Positions 26,498-35,368 are shown, counted from the first letter of the stretch. The stretch is DNA of 64,000 nt from Rhodoblastus sp963704565 (GCA_963704565.1 OY969917.1:682001-746000), one strand, 5' to 3'. Notes: generated from the sequence alone by a model not told the origin. Program-made: numbers and translations.

Positions 26498-27570
26498 TCA
26501 GGCGGCGGCCTGCCGCCCGACGTAAACGCCGCCGCGCGCCAGAAGCGCGAAGACGATGCGCGCCAGCTTGTTGGCCAGCGCCACCGCCGTCAGCTTGAAC
26601 TTGTATTTGGCGTCCTTGCGCTCCAGCAGCCGATCGGCCCAGACGCGCAGCGCGTCGCTATGGCCCTTGCGATGGCACAGCACCGCGCAGGCCCCGACCA
26701 CCAGCAATTTGCGCAAGTAACGGTCGCCCATTTTCGAGATGCGGCCGAGCTTCTCCTTGCCGCCGCTCGAATATTGGCGCGGCACAAGGCCGAGAAAAGC
26801 AGCGAACTCGCGGCCGGAGGCGAAGGCGCCGATGTCTTGCACGGTCGCAACGACCGCCGAAGCCGTGACCGGCCCGACGCCGGGAATGGTCATCAGCCGC
26901 CGCGCCCTCTCGTCGGTCTCGATCAGCGCCTCGATCTCGGCTCCGATCCGGTCGATTTCCTCATCGAGCGCGTCGATCTGGCGAGCCAGCGGCGCCAGCG
27001 CCGCGCGCACGCAATCGGCGACGACGATCTCGCCGTTTTCGTCGCAGCCCTCGGCGGCCATGCGTTTGAGCACATAGGCGTTTTGCGCGCCTTGCGCCGC
27101 GACGACGCCGATTTCCGCCAGATGCCCGCGCAGCGCATTGAGGAGTTGCGTGCGCTGGCCGACCAGCAACTCGCGCGCGCGGTGGCGCATCAATTGCGCC
27201 TGGTTGTCGACCGAGCGCACCGGCACGAAGCGCATGTTCGGCCGCCCCAAGGCCTCGCAGATCGCCGCGGCGTCGGCGGCGTCGTTCTTGTTGCGCCGAA
27301 CGAAAGGCTTCACATAGGCGGGCGGTATCAACTTCACCGCAAAGCCAAGCGCGATCAGCTCCCGCGCCCAATGATGTGCCGAACTGCATGCCTCAAGGCC
27401 GACGAGGCAGGGCGGAAGCGAGGCGAAAAATTCAACAGCTGGCCGCGCCGGACAGGCTTGGCGACGACGACAGCGCCTTGCGCGTCAATTGCATGCACCT
27501 GACACACGTTCTTGGCGAGGTCGAGACCAACTTGCGTGACAGAAGACAGATTCTTGATAGACTTGCCCAT
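26498..27570 (-). pseudogene. IS110-family (IS1111-like) transposase, copy A, one frameshift
   Basis: This is a DEDD-type transposase with a RuvC-like N-terminal domain. It starts at an ATG at 27570 (MGKSIKNLSSVTQVGLDLAK). The frame is lost near 27430, where a T-run is one base short, and continues as FFASLPPCLVGLEACSS and then VKLIPPAYVKPFVRRNKNDAADAAAICEA. The second domain has the family pattern IPGVGPVTASAVVA and GREFAAFLGLVPRQYSSGGKEKLGRISKMGDRYLRKLL, split by a spacer. Repaired, the protein is about 357 residues. A homopolymer sequencing error cannot be excluded. Confidence 0.82.
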
Positions 27571-27652
27571 GGACGGCGCTCCGTCTGACGGTTGTTTCAC
27601 CGACACCCATCATGGCACATCGATGCCGCTTCGGGGTGCCGTCCACCCCATC
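27571..27652. repeat. Family B repeat upstream of IS110 copy A
   Basis: It begins directly after the transposase start codon (complement of CAT at 27568-27570) with GGACGGCGCTCC and ends GCCGTCCACCCCATC. It is the same sequence as the interior and right arm of the solo element at 22433-22523. It is either the IS's noncoding end, where IS110 elements can encode a guide RNA, or target DNA. Confidence 0.7.
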
Positions 27653-27658
27653 ACCGTA

Positions 27659-27865
27659 ACCCCAATGATGCGCCGAGCTGCAAGCCTCCATGCCGACAAG
27701 GCATGGGGCAAGCGAGGCGAAAAACTTCAGCAATTGCCCGCGCCGGACAGGCTTGGCGACAATCACCGCGCCTTGCGCGTCAATCGCGTGGACCTGAAAC
27801 ACGTTCTTGGCGAGATCGAGACCAACCTGCGTGACAGAAGACAAATTCTTGATAGACTTTCCCAT
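27659..27865 (-). pseudogene. IS110-family transposase, copy B, N-terminal fragment only
   Basis: The first 68 or so codons of a second copy start with ATG at 27865 (MGKSIKNLSS...). They run without a frameshift through GQLLKFFASLAPCLVGMEAC to AHHWG, where the coding sequence stops being transposase-like and passes into the family B leader of copy A. It differs from copy A by a few residues, so it is a separate insertion and not an assembly echo. Confidence 0.8.
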
Positions 27866-27947
27866 GGACGGCGCTCCATCTGACGGTTGTTTCACCGATA
27901 ACCATCATGGCACATCGATGCCGCTTCGGGGCGCCGTCCACCCCATC
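27866..27947. repeat. Family B repeat upstream of IS110 copy B
   Basis: It begins directly after the start codon of the truncated transposase with GGACGGCGCTCC and ends GCGCCGTCCACCCCATC, followed by ACCGTAA as in copy A. It is nearly identical to the copy A leader. Confidence 0.7.
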
Positions 27948-28026
27948 ACCGTAATGCCAAACGCTGACCTCCCGTGATTTGGAAGTATTGCTACAAACGC
28001 AACATGACATGAAAGTCGCGCGGAGC

Positions 28027-28593
28027 ATGAACACCCAAGTAGATCAAACCCCGGTGCCAATGACCGCTATACACCAACGCGCGCTTACATATTCTCTTAT
28101 GACGTGGCTTATCGTTATCGGAGCCTCATTTATTGTCTATCCACTAATTGCTATTACATATGATAATTTCGGCTTTGTGCGAGACAGTATTCGTAATATT
28201 AAAGATAATTACATTATTATTGCTGTTTTTAAGCGCAGTATCCTGATAGCCAAGCTAAGCGACGCGGATATGAATGTAATACTCCTATCAATATCAGCGA
28301 TATTTGTTATGAGCGTACTATCGCTCGTAATAAACATTGTTGATATGTTAAAACGGTACAATAAGCTGCGCGTGGGCGCGTTTGGGAATACGACGACAAT
28401 GTCGATTGTTCTATTCAGCTTTTCGTTAATTGGTGCATTTGAGATAATGGCTCCGTTGCCTCATTCGGCTGTCTATGCAGTTAGCGCAACTAGCGCTCCA
28501 TATATGATCGTAGTTAAAACGTCACTTATTATTACATTCCTATTTGCCATTATGCGTAGCGCAATGTCGCTAATATTCTATAGAAGTCTATAG
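28027..28593 (+). CDS. AT-rich orphan membrane protein
   Basis: This is a 188-residue protein with about four membrane segments, for example LIVIGASFIVYPLIAITY, VILLSISAIFVMSVLSLVI, MSIVLFSFSLIGAFEIMA and VVKTSLIITFLFAIM. I do not recognise the family. The DNA is much richer in A and T than any core gene here, and codon use (ATA, AAA, TTA) is foreign, so recent acquisition is likely. ATGs at 27979, 28009 and 28027 are possible starts. The last has GGAG close upstream. Confidence 0.55.
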   Translation: MNTQVDQTPVPMTAIHQRALTYSLMTWLIVIGASFIVYPLIAITYDNFGFVRDSIRNIKDNYIIIAVFKRSILIAKLSDADMNVILLSISAIFVMSVLSLVINIVDMLKRYNKLRVGAFGNTTTMSIVLFSFSLIGAFEIMAPLPHSAVYAVSATSAPYMIVVKTSLIITFLFAIMRSAMSLIFYRSL

Positions 28594-28825
28594 CTTAATT
28601 AATCGTCTGTTTTATACAGCTTTTAAATGTTGCCATAAACGCTAACAATGTACATTTGGAGCGCTTTGAAAAAGGCTATTGGTCTATGTGCTCGGCGGTT
28701 TCGCCACTGCGCTGAAGCGCAGATATCGCCCTATAGGGCGCAAATCCGAGCCGATTTGATGGCGGCTACCGCCTCATTTCGCCCTCATCTCCCAATTTGG
28801 ACGCAATTCTCCCGTCTGGACGGCC

Positions 28826-29788
28826 TCACGCTGCCCGGAGCAGAACCCGCGCCCGTTTCATATTCATCGCACAGGCGACGAATTGCAGATGACAATTGTT
28901 GCGCGCGAGCCCGCGATAACGAACCCGCGCCATGCCATACCAATTTTTCATCGTCGCGTTGGCCCGCTCGACGCCGGAGCGCACACTTGAAGCCGTCGTG
29001 TTGAACCACTTCTGCCAGTTTTTCAGCGGCTTGTTGCGCTTGGCCTTGTAGGCGATCTTGTCGTCGATGCCGAGCGAAGCGAGCTTTTCTCGCAGGGCTT
29101 TGCTGTCGTAAGCTTTGTCCGCGTAATAGGCCTCTTCGTCGCCCTGGATCATCGCCTCGCCGCGCTGGCTGTCGTGCAGGTCGGCGGAGGTCATTTCCGC
29201 CTGCCGGATCAGATCGCTTTCCTCGTCCACGGCGATATGGGCCTTGTAGCCGAAAGAGGGCTTGTCGTTCTTGATCGTGAAGCCGGCGTCGGGATCGCGC
29301 GGATTGACTTGACCCTCTTCATAAGGCGGCCGCTTCACCGCCGCAGCGATGATCGTCGCATCGACCAGCGTTCCTCTCTTGACGATCAGCCCTCGCGCGT
29401 CGAGTTGGCGGTTGATCTCGGCCAGCAGCTTCTCTGACAGGCCAAGCTTTTCGACCGTCTGCCGGAAACGCCAGATTGACGAATGGTCCGGCGTCTCGGC
29501 GTCGAGCGGGATGCCGCAAAAGCGCCGGAACGAAATCCGATCACGCACGGCCTCCTCGGCCTGCGGGTCGGACAGATTGTACCATTGCTGTAAAAGAACG
29601 ATCTTAAACAGCGTCAGCGGCGGGTATCCTGGCGCGCCCTTGGCATTGGCGTTGATTTGCGCAAACAAAACGTCAAAGGCCGACCAGTCAATGGTCTTGA
29701 GCAAATCTTCCAGGAAGCCGCCGCCTTTCGAATAGGCCTTAACGAAAGCGTCAGCGAGTGAAGGTTGGTCAAAGCAACGGCGCGACAT
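28826..29788 (-). CDS. IS5-family transposase
   Basis: This is a 320-residue DDE transposase. It starts MSRRCFDQPSLADAFVKAY and includes the N-terminal helical region with LTLFKIVLLQQWYNLSDPQAEE and the catalytic blocks TLVDATIIAAA, YYADKAYDS and GVERANATMKNWYGMARVRYRG. The ATG at 29788 was preferred to one 36 bp upstream because it begins the family-like N-terminus. No frameshift is seen. I could not define the terminal inverted repeats or target duplication. The 230 bp to its left (28594-28825) hold no gene. Confidence 0.9.
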   Translation of the reverse strand: MSRRCFDQPSLADAFVKAYSKGGGFLEDLLKTIDWSAFDVLFAQINANAKGAPGYPPLTLFKIVLLQQWYNLSDPQAEEAVRDRISFRRFCGIPLDAETPDHSSIWRFRQTVEKLGLSEKLLAEINRQLDARGLIVKRGTLVDATIIAAAVKRPPYEEGQVNPRDPDAGFTIKNDKPSFGYKAHIAVDEESDLIRQAEMTSADLHDSQRGEAMIQGDEEAYYADKAYDSKALREKLASLGIDDKIAYKAKRNKPLKNWQKWFNTTASSVRSGVERANATMKNWYGMARVRYRGLARNNCHLQFVACAMNMKRARVLLRAA

Positions 29789-29866
29789 CGGCGAATCGTC
29801 TCCGTGGAGACCCCACAGAATCATGGCGTGGCGACTTTTGCAAAGCGCTCATTTGAGGAGACTACA

Positions 29867-30187
29867 ATGGGCAAAAACAACGCTGACGTAGGTGGTCAGG
29901 TTTTAACTTTTTCTTTGAGTGTGCAAGAGGGAGTTGTTAATAGCGGCGCATTTTTCGCGTCCACGCCTGAACAAGCTATTGCAATCCTTGATGGCGGGGA
30001 AACCGTTTTCGGCCCGCTGGGCGGAGTCGCCGGAATAACGTACGGCACCGTAACTCTGGTTCCGTTAAAGGGCTTTTTCGATTTTGCGAACAGTCCGGCG
30101 ATGGATTTTGGGCGCCATGCCCTCGCCACAAGCCTTTGCTTAGCTGTGGGAAGTTGCGATAATCCGCAGGCGTTGGGGCCCGAATGA
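29867..30187 (+). CDS. Small hypothetical protein coupled to hemolysin III gene
   Basis: This is a 106-residue protein with a good GAGGAG site before its ATG. Beta-like segments (VLTFSLSVQEGVVNSGAFFAS, GITYGTVTLVPL) and several glycines are visible, with no signal peptide or metal motif. I do not recognise it. The stop overlaps the start of the hemolysin III gene by 4 bp (ATGA), so the two are translated together. The start region lies very close to the IS5 gene, so the original promoter may have been displaced. Confidence 0.55.
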   Translation: MGKNNADVGGQVLTFSLSVQEGVVNSGAFFASTPEQAIAILDGGETVFGPLGGVAGITYGTVTLVPLKGFFDFANSPAMDFGRHALATSLCLAVGSCDNPQALGPE

Positions 30188-30855
30188 CGCTACCCGAAAA
30201 CCATCCTCGCCTTTTCAAGCGCCCCTATAGTCATGCCGAGCTGATCGCCGACGGCTTTGTCCATGCCGTCGCCATTGTCGCGGGGTTGATCGTTTTCGCC
30301 GTGCTGATCGGGAGCGTCGCCCGGCAGGGGCGCCTTTCCGACGCCCTCGCCATGGGCGTCTATGCGGCCGGCTTTTTCCTGCTGTTCGGTTTTTCCCTGG
30401 CCTACAACATGACTCCGCCGTCGCATCTGAAATGGCTGCTGCGGCGGTTCGACCACGCCTCGATCTATTTGATGATTGCCGGCACCTATACGGCGCTGCT
30501 GTCGCAATTGCCGAACGGCGCCCTGGCCTGGACACTGGCGGCGATCGTGTGGATCGTTTCGCTCGGCGGCGCGGCGGTGAAAATCCTGCTGCCGGGCCGG
30601 TTCGACCGCGCCGCGATCGTCGTCTATCTGGCGCTTGGCTGGGTGGCTATTTTCGCGGCAAAACAATTGGTCGCCATCCTGCCCGCGCCGACGATGATCC
30701 TGCTCGTCGTCGGCGGGTTGTTCTATTCGGTCGGCGTGCTGTTCTATAAATGGCACAGTCTGAAATATCACAACGCCATCTGGCATTCCTTCGTCGCCAT
30801 CGCCGCCGGCTGCCAATATGCCGGCATCGCCCAGGCGATCGGGCACAGCGCTTAG
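30184..30855 (+). CDS. Hemolysin III / PAQR-family membrane protein
   Basis: This is a 223-residue protein with seven hydrophobic helices. Family motifs are ELIADGFVHAVAIVAG near the start, RRFDHASIYLMIAGTYTAL in the middle and HNAIWHSFVAIAAGCQY at the end. Their His/Asp/Ser residues form the zinc site in PAQR proteins. The family (YqfA, hemolysin III) may be a hydrolase or affect membrane lipid state. True hemolytic activity is doubtful. It is coupled to the small gene upstream. Confidence 0.87.
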   Translation: MTLPENHPRLFKRPYSHAELIADGFVHAVAIVAGLIVFAVLIGSVARQGRLSDALAMGVYAAGFFLLFGFSLAYNMTPPSHLKWLLRRFDHASIYLMIAGTYTALLSQLPNGALAWTLAAIVWIVSLGGAAVKILLPGRFDRAAIVVYLALGWVAIFAAKQLVAILPAPTMILLVVGGLFYSVGVLFYKWHSLKYHNAIWHSFVAIAAGCQYAGIAQAIGHSA

Positions 30856-30920
30856 CGCATCTTCCCGAAAAGTTGATAGACTTTTTGGACAAGAATATGC
30901 GTCAAAACAATGAAATAACA

Positions 30921-30956
30921 GAGCGCGTTCGAACTCGGGGATTTCCGAACGCGCTC
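30921..30956. terminator. Perfect 11-bp inverted repeat between convergent genes
   Basis: GAGCGCGTTCG and CGAACGCGCTC are separated by a 14-nt loop. The repeat sits between the hemolysin III gene (plus strand) and the STAS gene (minus strand), whose stop begins at its last base. A two-way terminator is likely, although there is no clear T-run. Confidence 0.55.
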
Positions 30957-31324
30957 TAACGAGTTGCCTCCAGCCAAGCCAGGGCGGTCGCCTTTTCTCC
31001 AAAGGGAAACTGTTTCACTTGGGGGTGAGCGAAGTGCGCGACGATGTGCGGCATGATTTTGAGCAAGTCGCTATCGGTCACAACCGCCAGGCGTTCGATT
31101 TTCCGTTGGTGGTCCTTGACGAACTTGAAATGCGCCAAAAACGCCGCAAAGCTATCCCAACCAGGGAATCCCTGAGCATAGATCATCACGCCCGAGAGCA
31201 TTCCATCTTTCGCGAAGTACAGGTCGACCTCCTTGGCGACCCGTTCAAAATCTGCCTTTTCAAGCGGCCCATGCGGCGTCACGATCAATATGCCTTTGTC
31301 GCGCAGCAGTTCGAAATCGAGCAT
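30956..31324 (-). CDS. SpoIIAA-like STAS/SEC14 domain protein
   Basis: This is a 122-residue single-domain protein of the STAS/SpoIIAA-like type (DUF3478). The pattern is LRDKGILIVTPHGPLEKADFERVAKEVD, then GVMIYAQGFPGWDSFAAFLAHFKFVKDH and AVVTDSDLLKIMPHIVAHFAHP. Family members bind small lipophilic ligands or respond to stress, and their exact role is unknown. It is monocistronic. The 240 bp upstream (31325-31563) contain a GACC/GGTC-rich hairpin near 31540-31560 that may end the bpt transcript. Confidence 0.8.
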   Translation of the reverse strand: MLDFELLRDKGILIVTPHGPLEKADFERVAKEVDLYFAKDGMLSGVMIYAQGFPGWDSFAAFLAHFKFVKDHQRKIERLAVVTDSDLLKIMPHIVAHFAHPQVKQFPFGEKATALAWLEATR

Positions 31325-31563
31325 GGCGTTTCTCCATCAAACCGACATTCTCCGGATGGCCGCCGGTTCAAGCCCAGCTTGAAACGTTTTTAGTTACGGC
31401 GCCACGTTATTAAATCCCCACCCAACGTGATTTTATCAATTTGCCCGCGATGCGCGAGCTCGCCAAAAATGGGGCGGAAAAAGGGGATTTCGTAAAGCGT
31501 CGCCGTAACACCCGGGAAGACCATCGTGACGCGCCGACCGTCTTGGTCGGGTCGGCCCCCGCC

Positions 31564-32292
31564 TCAGCCCACCCGTTTCCACCCCTCCGTCCCCAGCCGC
31601 TCCTGCGGCAGGTATTGGGCCTTGTAGCCCATCTTTTTCGAGCCCTCGACCCAATAGCCGAGATAGAGGTGGGGCAGGCCCAGGGCGCGGGCGCGGGCGA
31701 CGTGTTCGAGGATCATGTAGGCGCCGAGCGAGCGTTGCGGCTCGTTGGGGTCGAAGAAGGAATAGACCATCGACAGGCCGTCTTCGAGAATGTCCGTGAG
31801 GCAGGTCGCGACCAGCGGGCCTTCGCCGCCGGCGGCGGGCAGGCGATAGGACACCAGCCTTGTGTCGACATGGCTGTCCTCGATCATCATGGAATAGTCG
31901 AGCAGCGCCATGTCGGCCATGCCGCCGTCGCTGTGGCGGGAATCGAGATAAGTGCGAAACAGGGCGAATTGTTCGGAATCGGCCTGGGCCGCGCCGATGG
32001 TCGCGGAAAGATCGGCGTTGCGGGCGAGGATGCGCCGCTGGGTTCGGCCGGGCGTGAATTCGTCGCACAGGATGCGCACCGAGACGCAGGCCTTGCAATG
32101 GTCGCAGGCGGGGCGATAGGCGATGGTCTGCGAGCGGCGGAAGCCGGAATGGGTCAAGGCGTCATTGAGATTGATGGCGCGCCGCCCGACCAGATGGGTG
32201 AAGACCTTGCGCTCTTCCTTGCCGGCGAGATAGGGGCAGGGCGCGGGCGAGGTCAGATAGAACTGCGGCGCGTCGCGCGGCTCGCTGGTCAA
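31564..32292 (-). CDS. bpt: Aspartate/glutamate leucyltransferase (Bpt)
   Basis: Bpt transfers leucine from leucyl-tRNA to proteins with N-terminal Asp or Glu and so marks them for ClpAP degradation (N-end rule). The 242-residue length is typical. Key features are the cysteines in YRPACDHCKACVSVRI, the QTIAYRP lead-in, and the acetyltransferase-like GAYMILEHVARARALGLPHLYLGYWVEGSKKMGYK block. The start is a TTG at 32292 after GAGAGGGA. No in-frame ATG suits better. It precedes no close partner on its strand. Confidence 0.9.
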   Translation of the reverse strand: MTSEPRDAPQFYLTSPAPCPYLAGKEERKVFTHLVGRRAINLNDALTHSGFRRSQTIAYRPACDHCKACVSVRILCDEFTPGRTQRRILARNADLSATIGAAQADSEQFALFRTYLDSRHSDGGMADMALLDYSMMIEDSHVDTRLVSYRLPAAGGEGPLVATCLTDILEDGLSMVYSFFDPNEPQRSLGAYMILEHVARARALGLPHLYLGYWVEGSKKMGYKAQYLPQERLGTEGWKRVG

Positions 32293-32345
32293 GGCCTTTC
32301 CCTCTCAAAGGTTTCCGCGTGATTGCCCGGCAATCCCGAAGAAGG

Positions 32346-32813
32346 TCACGCGCGGCGCAACACGATGACCCCCGCCAGAATGTCATGCAGACATCTTTTG
32401 TCGGAAGCGAACAGCGAAAACAGCAGGATAGGCGCGAAAAGATACAGGCTCAAGTAGAACAGGACGGCATGGACCGAGGCGTTGATGAAGGGAACGCGCG
32501 CGCCGTCGGTCAGGCGCATTTCGAGGTCCATCGCCTTCATGCCCGGCGTCGCCATGTTCGCGCCGGAAACGGTCAGGCCGTTGTAGAAAAAGGCGACCAG
32601 CGGAAAGAACGACGGCAGCAGCAGCCAGGCGAGGCCGAGCGTCAGCAGGCCGAATACGAACCACAGCGCGAAGGAGAGCAGCGAGACCAGGATCAGGTCG
32701 AGCAATATGGCGAAGACGCGGCGCCGCCGCACGCCTTCCAGGGCGCTGGCGGGCAGGGGGGCCAGTGGATAGACCGCCGGACGGTCGGCGTTCCAGCTGT
32801 TGGCTTCGGTCAT
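32346..32813 (-). CDS. RDD-family membrane protein
   Basis: This is a 155-residue protein with three or four hydrophobic helices. The Arg and Asp of the RDD domain appear in RRRRVFAILLDLILVS, and the second Asp-containing motif is SDKRCLHDILAGVIV near the end. The NMATPGMKAMDLEM loop is also typical. Family members may act in transport or membrane stress, but no single role is known. The ATG at 32813 has GGAG eight bases upstream. Confidence 0.85.
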   Translation of the reverse strand: MTEANSWNADRPAVYPLAPLPASALEGVRRRRVFAILLDLILVSLLSFALWFVFGLLTLGLAWLLLPSFFPLVAFFYNGLTVSGANMATPGMKAMDLEMRLTDGARVPFINASVHAVLFYLSLYLFAPILLFSLFASDKRCLHDILAGVIVLRRA

Positions 32814-32895
32814 GGTCGCGCGCTCCATAATTGCTGCGAGACCCTAATTTGGCGGCGGAGAGCGCGCCGCGCAAGAGGCGGCGCGCCGGAACCTG

Positions 32896-33459
32896 TCAAT
32901 CCACCACTTCGGCCGCCTCGAAGGCCAGGAGCCGGGCGCCCCTGCGCGTGGCGGGATCGTCGCTCGGCGCGAAACCGAGTTTTCTCAGCAGCCGCCACGA
33001 GGCCGAATTCTCGCGCGGGCATTCCGCGACGATCCGCCTTTCAGGGAAGACCTCGCGCAGGCGTTCTAGCATGGCCCCCGCCATTTCCGCGCCGTAACGC
33101 TTGCCGTGATAGGGAACGCCGAGCCAGAAACCTATCTCGATGTCGATGGCGTTGCGCGACAGCGCGCCGGCGCAGCCGATCATCGGGCCGTCCCTGCCGG
33201 CCCGCACCGAGGCGAAACAGCCTTTTTGCTCCTGGGGCATGGCGATCAGGGCCTGGGCGTCGGCCAAGGTGAAGGGCTGGCGCAGGAAGGAGACCCCGGC
33301 CGCGACCAGGGGATCGTTGGTGAGCACGACGAGCTGAAAAGCGTCGGCCGCCTGGAGCGGGCGCATCAATAACCGCCGCGTGCGCAATCCCTCTTCCGGG
33401 AACAATTTTTGTTGAAGACGTTCTATCCGCGCCGAATGCGCGCCTTGCCTGCCGCTCAT
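32896..33459 (-). CDS. GNAT-family N-acetyltransferase (RimJ/RimL-like)
   Basis: This 187-residue protein has the GNAT fold. The N-terminal strand LRTRRLLMRPLQAADAFQLV, the acetyl-CoA binding region GVPYHGKRYGAEMAGAML and the final ECPRENSASWRLLRKLGF are like RimJ/RimL enzymes. The acceptor is unknown. It might be a protein N-terminus or an antibiotic. The ATG at 33459 follows GGAGGAA. It lies between the RDD and hemB genes on the same strand. Confidence 0.87.
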   Translation of the reverse strand: MSGRQGAHSARIERLQQKLFPEEGLRTRRLLMRPLQAADAFQLVVLTNDPLVAAGVSFLRQPFTLADAQALIAMPQEQKGCFASVRAGRDGPMIGCAGALSRNAIDIEIGFWLGVPYHGKRYGAEMAGAMLERLREVFPERRIVAECPRENSASWRLLRKLGFAPSDDPATRRGARLLAFEAAEVVD

Positions 33460-33547
33460 TTCCTCCCTCCGCGCCAGAGGACGTTTCCCCATTTCCCTAC
33501 GGAAAGGCTTGGCGCGTCGAGTCCGGCTTGGCGTTGAGCCTGGGCCG

Positions 33548-34570
33548 TCACGCGCTCTTTTTGAGCATTTCCGCCACTTTTGGCGCGAAATAGGTGAGAA
33601 TGCCGTCCGCTCCCGCCCGTTTGAAAGCGAGAAGGCTTTCCAGCATGGCCTTGTCGCCGTCGAGCCACCCGTTCCGCGCCGCAGCCATGATCATGGCATA
33701 TTCGCCAGAAACTTGATAGGCGAAGGTGGGCGCGGAAAACCGCTCTTTCACGCGATGGATAATGTCGAGATAGGGCAGGCCGGGTTTGACCATCACCATG
33801 TCGGCGCCCTGTTCGAGATCGAGCGCCACTTCGCGCAGGGCCTCGTCGGAATTGGCCGGGTCCATCTGATAGGTGCGCTTGTCGCCGGTCAGCACCGCCT
33901 TGGTGCCGATGGCGTCGCGGAACGGGCCGTAAAAAGCCGAGGCGTATTTGGCGGCATAGGCCATGATCTGGACATCGACGAAGCCCTCGCCGTCGAGCGC
34001 GGCGCGGATCGCGCCGACCCGCCCGTCCATCATGTCGGAGGGCGCGATCACATCGGCGCCGGCGCGGGCCTGGTTGAGCGATTGTTCGACCAGAATGGCG
34101 ACGGATTCATCGTTGAGAATGGTCTCGCCCTCCATCACGCCGTCATGGCCATGGCTGGTGTAGGGATCGAGCGCGACATCGGTGATCAGGCCGATCTGGG
34201 GAACTTCCCGCTTGATCGCGCGGCAGGCGCGGCAGACGAGATTTTCCGGGTTGAGCGCCTCGGAGCCGTGGAGGTCGCGCAGGTCTGGATCGGTATAGGG
34301 GAAAAGCGCGATCGCCGGGATCGACAGTTCGGCGGCGCGGCGCGCGGCGGCGACCGCCAGATCCACCGAAAGGCGTTCGACCTCCGGCATGGAGCCGACC
34401 TCGGTGCGGACATTCTCGCCTTCGACGAGGAAGATCGGCCAGATCAGGTCATTGGCGGTCAGGACGTTTTCCCGCACCAGCCGGCGCGCCCATTCGCTCT
34501 TGCGGTTGCGGCGGGGCCGGTGGGAAAGGCCGAGGGAAAGGCTGAGGGCGGGGCTTTTGGCGTCGGTCAT
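33548..34570 (-). CDS. hemB: Delta-aminolevulinic acid dehydratase (porphobilinogen synthase)
   Basis: HemB condenses two 5-aminolevulinates to porphobilinogen for haem, cobalamin and any bacteriochlorophyll. It has 340 residues. The Schiff-base lysines are Lys208 (AYAAKYASAFYGPF) and Lys262 (MVMVKPGLPYLD). The DVALDPYTSHGHDG segment lacks the zinc-binding cysteine cluster, which indicates the Mg-dependent alphaproteobacterial type. The ATG at 34570 starts MTDAKSPAL. It is divergent from the DUF6163 gene, with a shared upstream region of about 110 bp. Confidence 0.97.
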   Translation of the reverse strand: MTDAKSPALSLSLGLSHRPRRNRKSEWARRLVRENVLTANDLIWPIFLVEGENVRTEVGSMPEVERLSVDLAVAAARRAAELSIPAIALFPYTDPDLRDLHGSEALNPENLVCRACRAIKREVPQIGLITDVALDPYTSHGHDGVMEGETILNDESVAILVEQSLNQARAGADVIAPSDMMDGRVGAIRAALDGEGFVDVQIMAYAAKYASAFYGPFRDAIGTKAVLTGDKRTYQMDPANSDEALREVALDLEQGADMVMVKPGLPYLDIIHRVKERFSAPTFAYQVSGEYAMIMAAARNGWLDGDKAMLESLLAFKRAGADGILTYFAPKVAEMLKKSA

Positions 34571-34683
34571 GATCTCGTTCCGTAATGTTCGCCTCCCATA
34601 GCATATCGCGGGGAGGCGGCGAAAAATTTTGCCGCGCATGGTCAAATGCTATATCGCGGACAAGACCGGGAGCAGGAAAAGCG

Positions 34684-35208
34684 ATGGACAAATCGTTCCG
34701 CGTGGGCGGGGATCTCGATGAGGAGGATTCGGGCGTCATTCGGGTCGGCGCCCGGCCGGCCCATGAGGCCGATGAAACGCGCCGCCTGTTCGGCTTGACC
34801 CTGTTCGTCCGCGTCGTGGCGATGCTGTGGATCGTTCTGGGGCTCGAACAATGGCTGCGCATCGTCGCTCCGGCGCAGGGCTCCTTCACCGGCCTGACGC
34901 CGGCGACGATGACCGCGATCGTTTTCTTCGCCGTGCTCGATCCGGTCGCGGCGGTGGGCTTGTGGCTGCTCGCGCCCTGGGGCGGGGTGGTCTGGCTTCT
35001 GACTTTGGTGGCGCAGTTCTTCGTGGTCTCCGCCAAGCCGTCCTTCTTCCTGCTCGGCGGCGCGCTGAAATTCGTCGACGTCGTCCTGTTCGCACTTTAC
35101 GTCTTCCTGTCCTGGCGCGCCGACAGCCTTTCCGGCGAGCCTTCCATGATCGCCGACATTCTTGCGCGGCTGCGCGGCCTGGCGCGGCGCGGCGACAGGA
35201 AAGTGTGA
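34684..35208 (+). CDS. DUF6163-family membrane protein
   Basis: This is a 174-residue protein with an acidic, charged N-terminus (about 40 residues) and four hydrophobic segments, including FVRVVAMLWIVLGLEQWLRIV, MTAIVFFAVLDPVAAVGLWLL, GGVVWLLTLVAQFFVVSA and LKFVDVVLFALYVFLSW. Its pattern and its position beside hemB and the LdtR-like regulator match DUF6163 in other Rhizobiales. The role is unknown, perhaps envelope-related. The ATG at 34684 follows AGGAAAAGCG. Confidence 0.7.
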   Translation: MDKSFRVGGDLDEEDSGVIRVGARPAHEADETRRLFGLTLFVRVVAMLWIVLGLEQWLRIVAPAQGSFTGLTPATMTAIVFFAVLDPVAAVGLWLLAPWGGVVWLLTLVAQFFVVSAKPSFFLLGGALKFVDVVLFALYVFLSWRADSLSGEPSMIADILARLRGLARRGDRKV

Positions 35209-35368
35209 ACAAATATCAACGTAAAGAACTGTTTTAATTCACTCAAGATTCACCGCGAATCCTGCAAATCGTGGTAACGAGGGATTCAGCCTGTTGTTTA
35301 AACTGGTTTTCATTCGCGCCGATTAGATTGCGAACCATCGAGGCCGCCGGAAAACGTTCGGCGCAAAA

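Noticed and set aside
31441..32322. Plus-strand open frame covering bpt
   Set aside because: The minus strand encodes a clear leucyltransferase. The plus frame lacks any recognisable domain.
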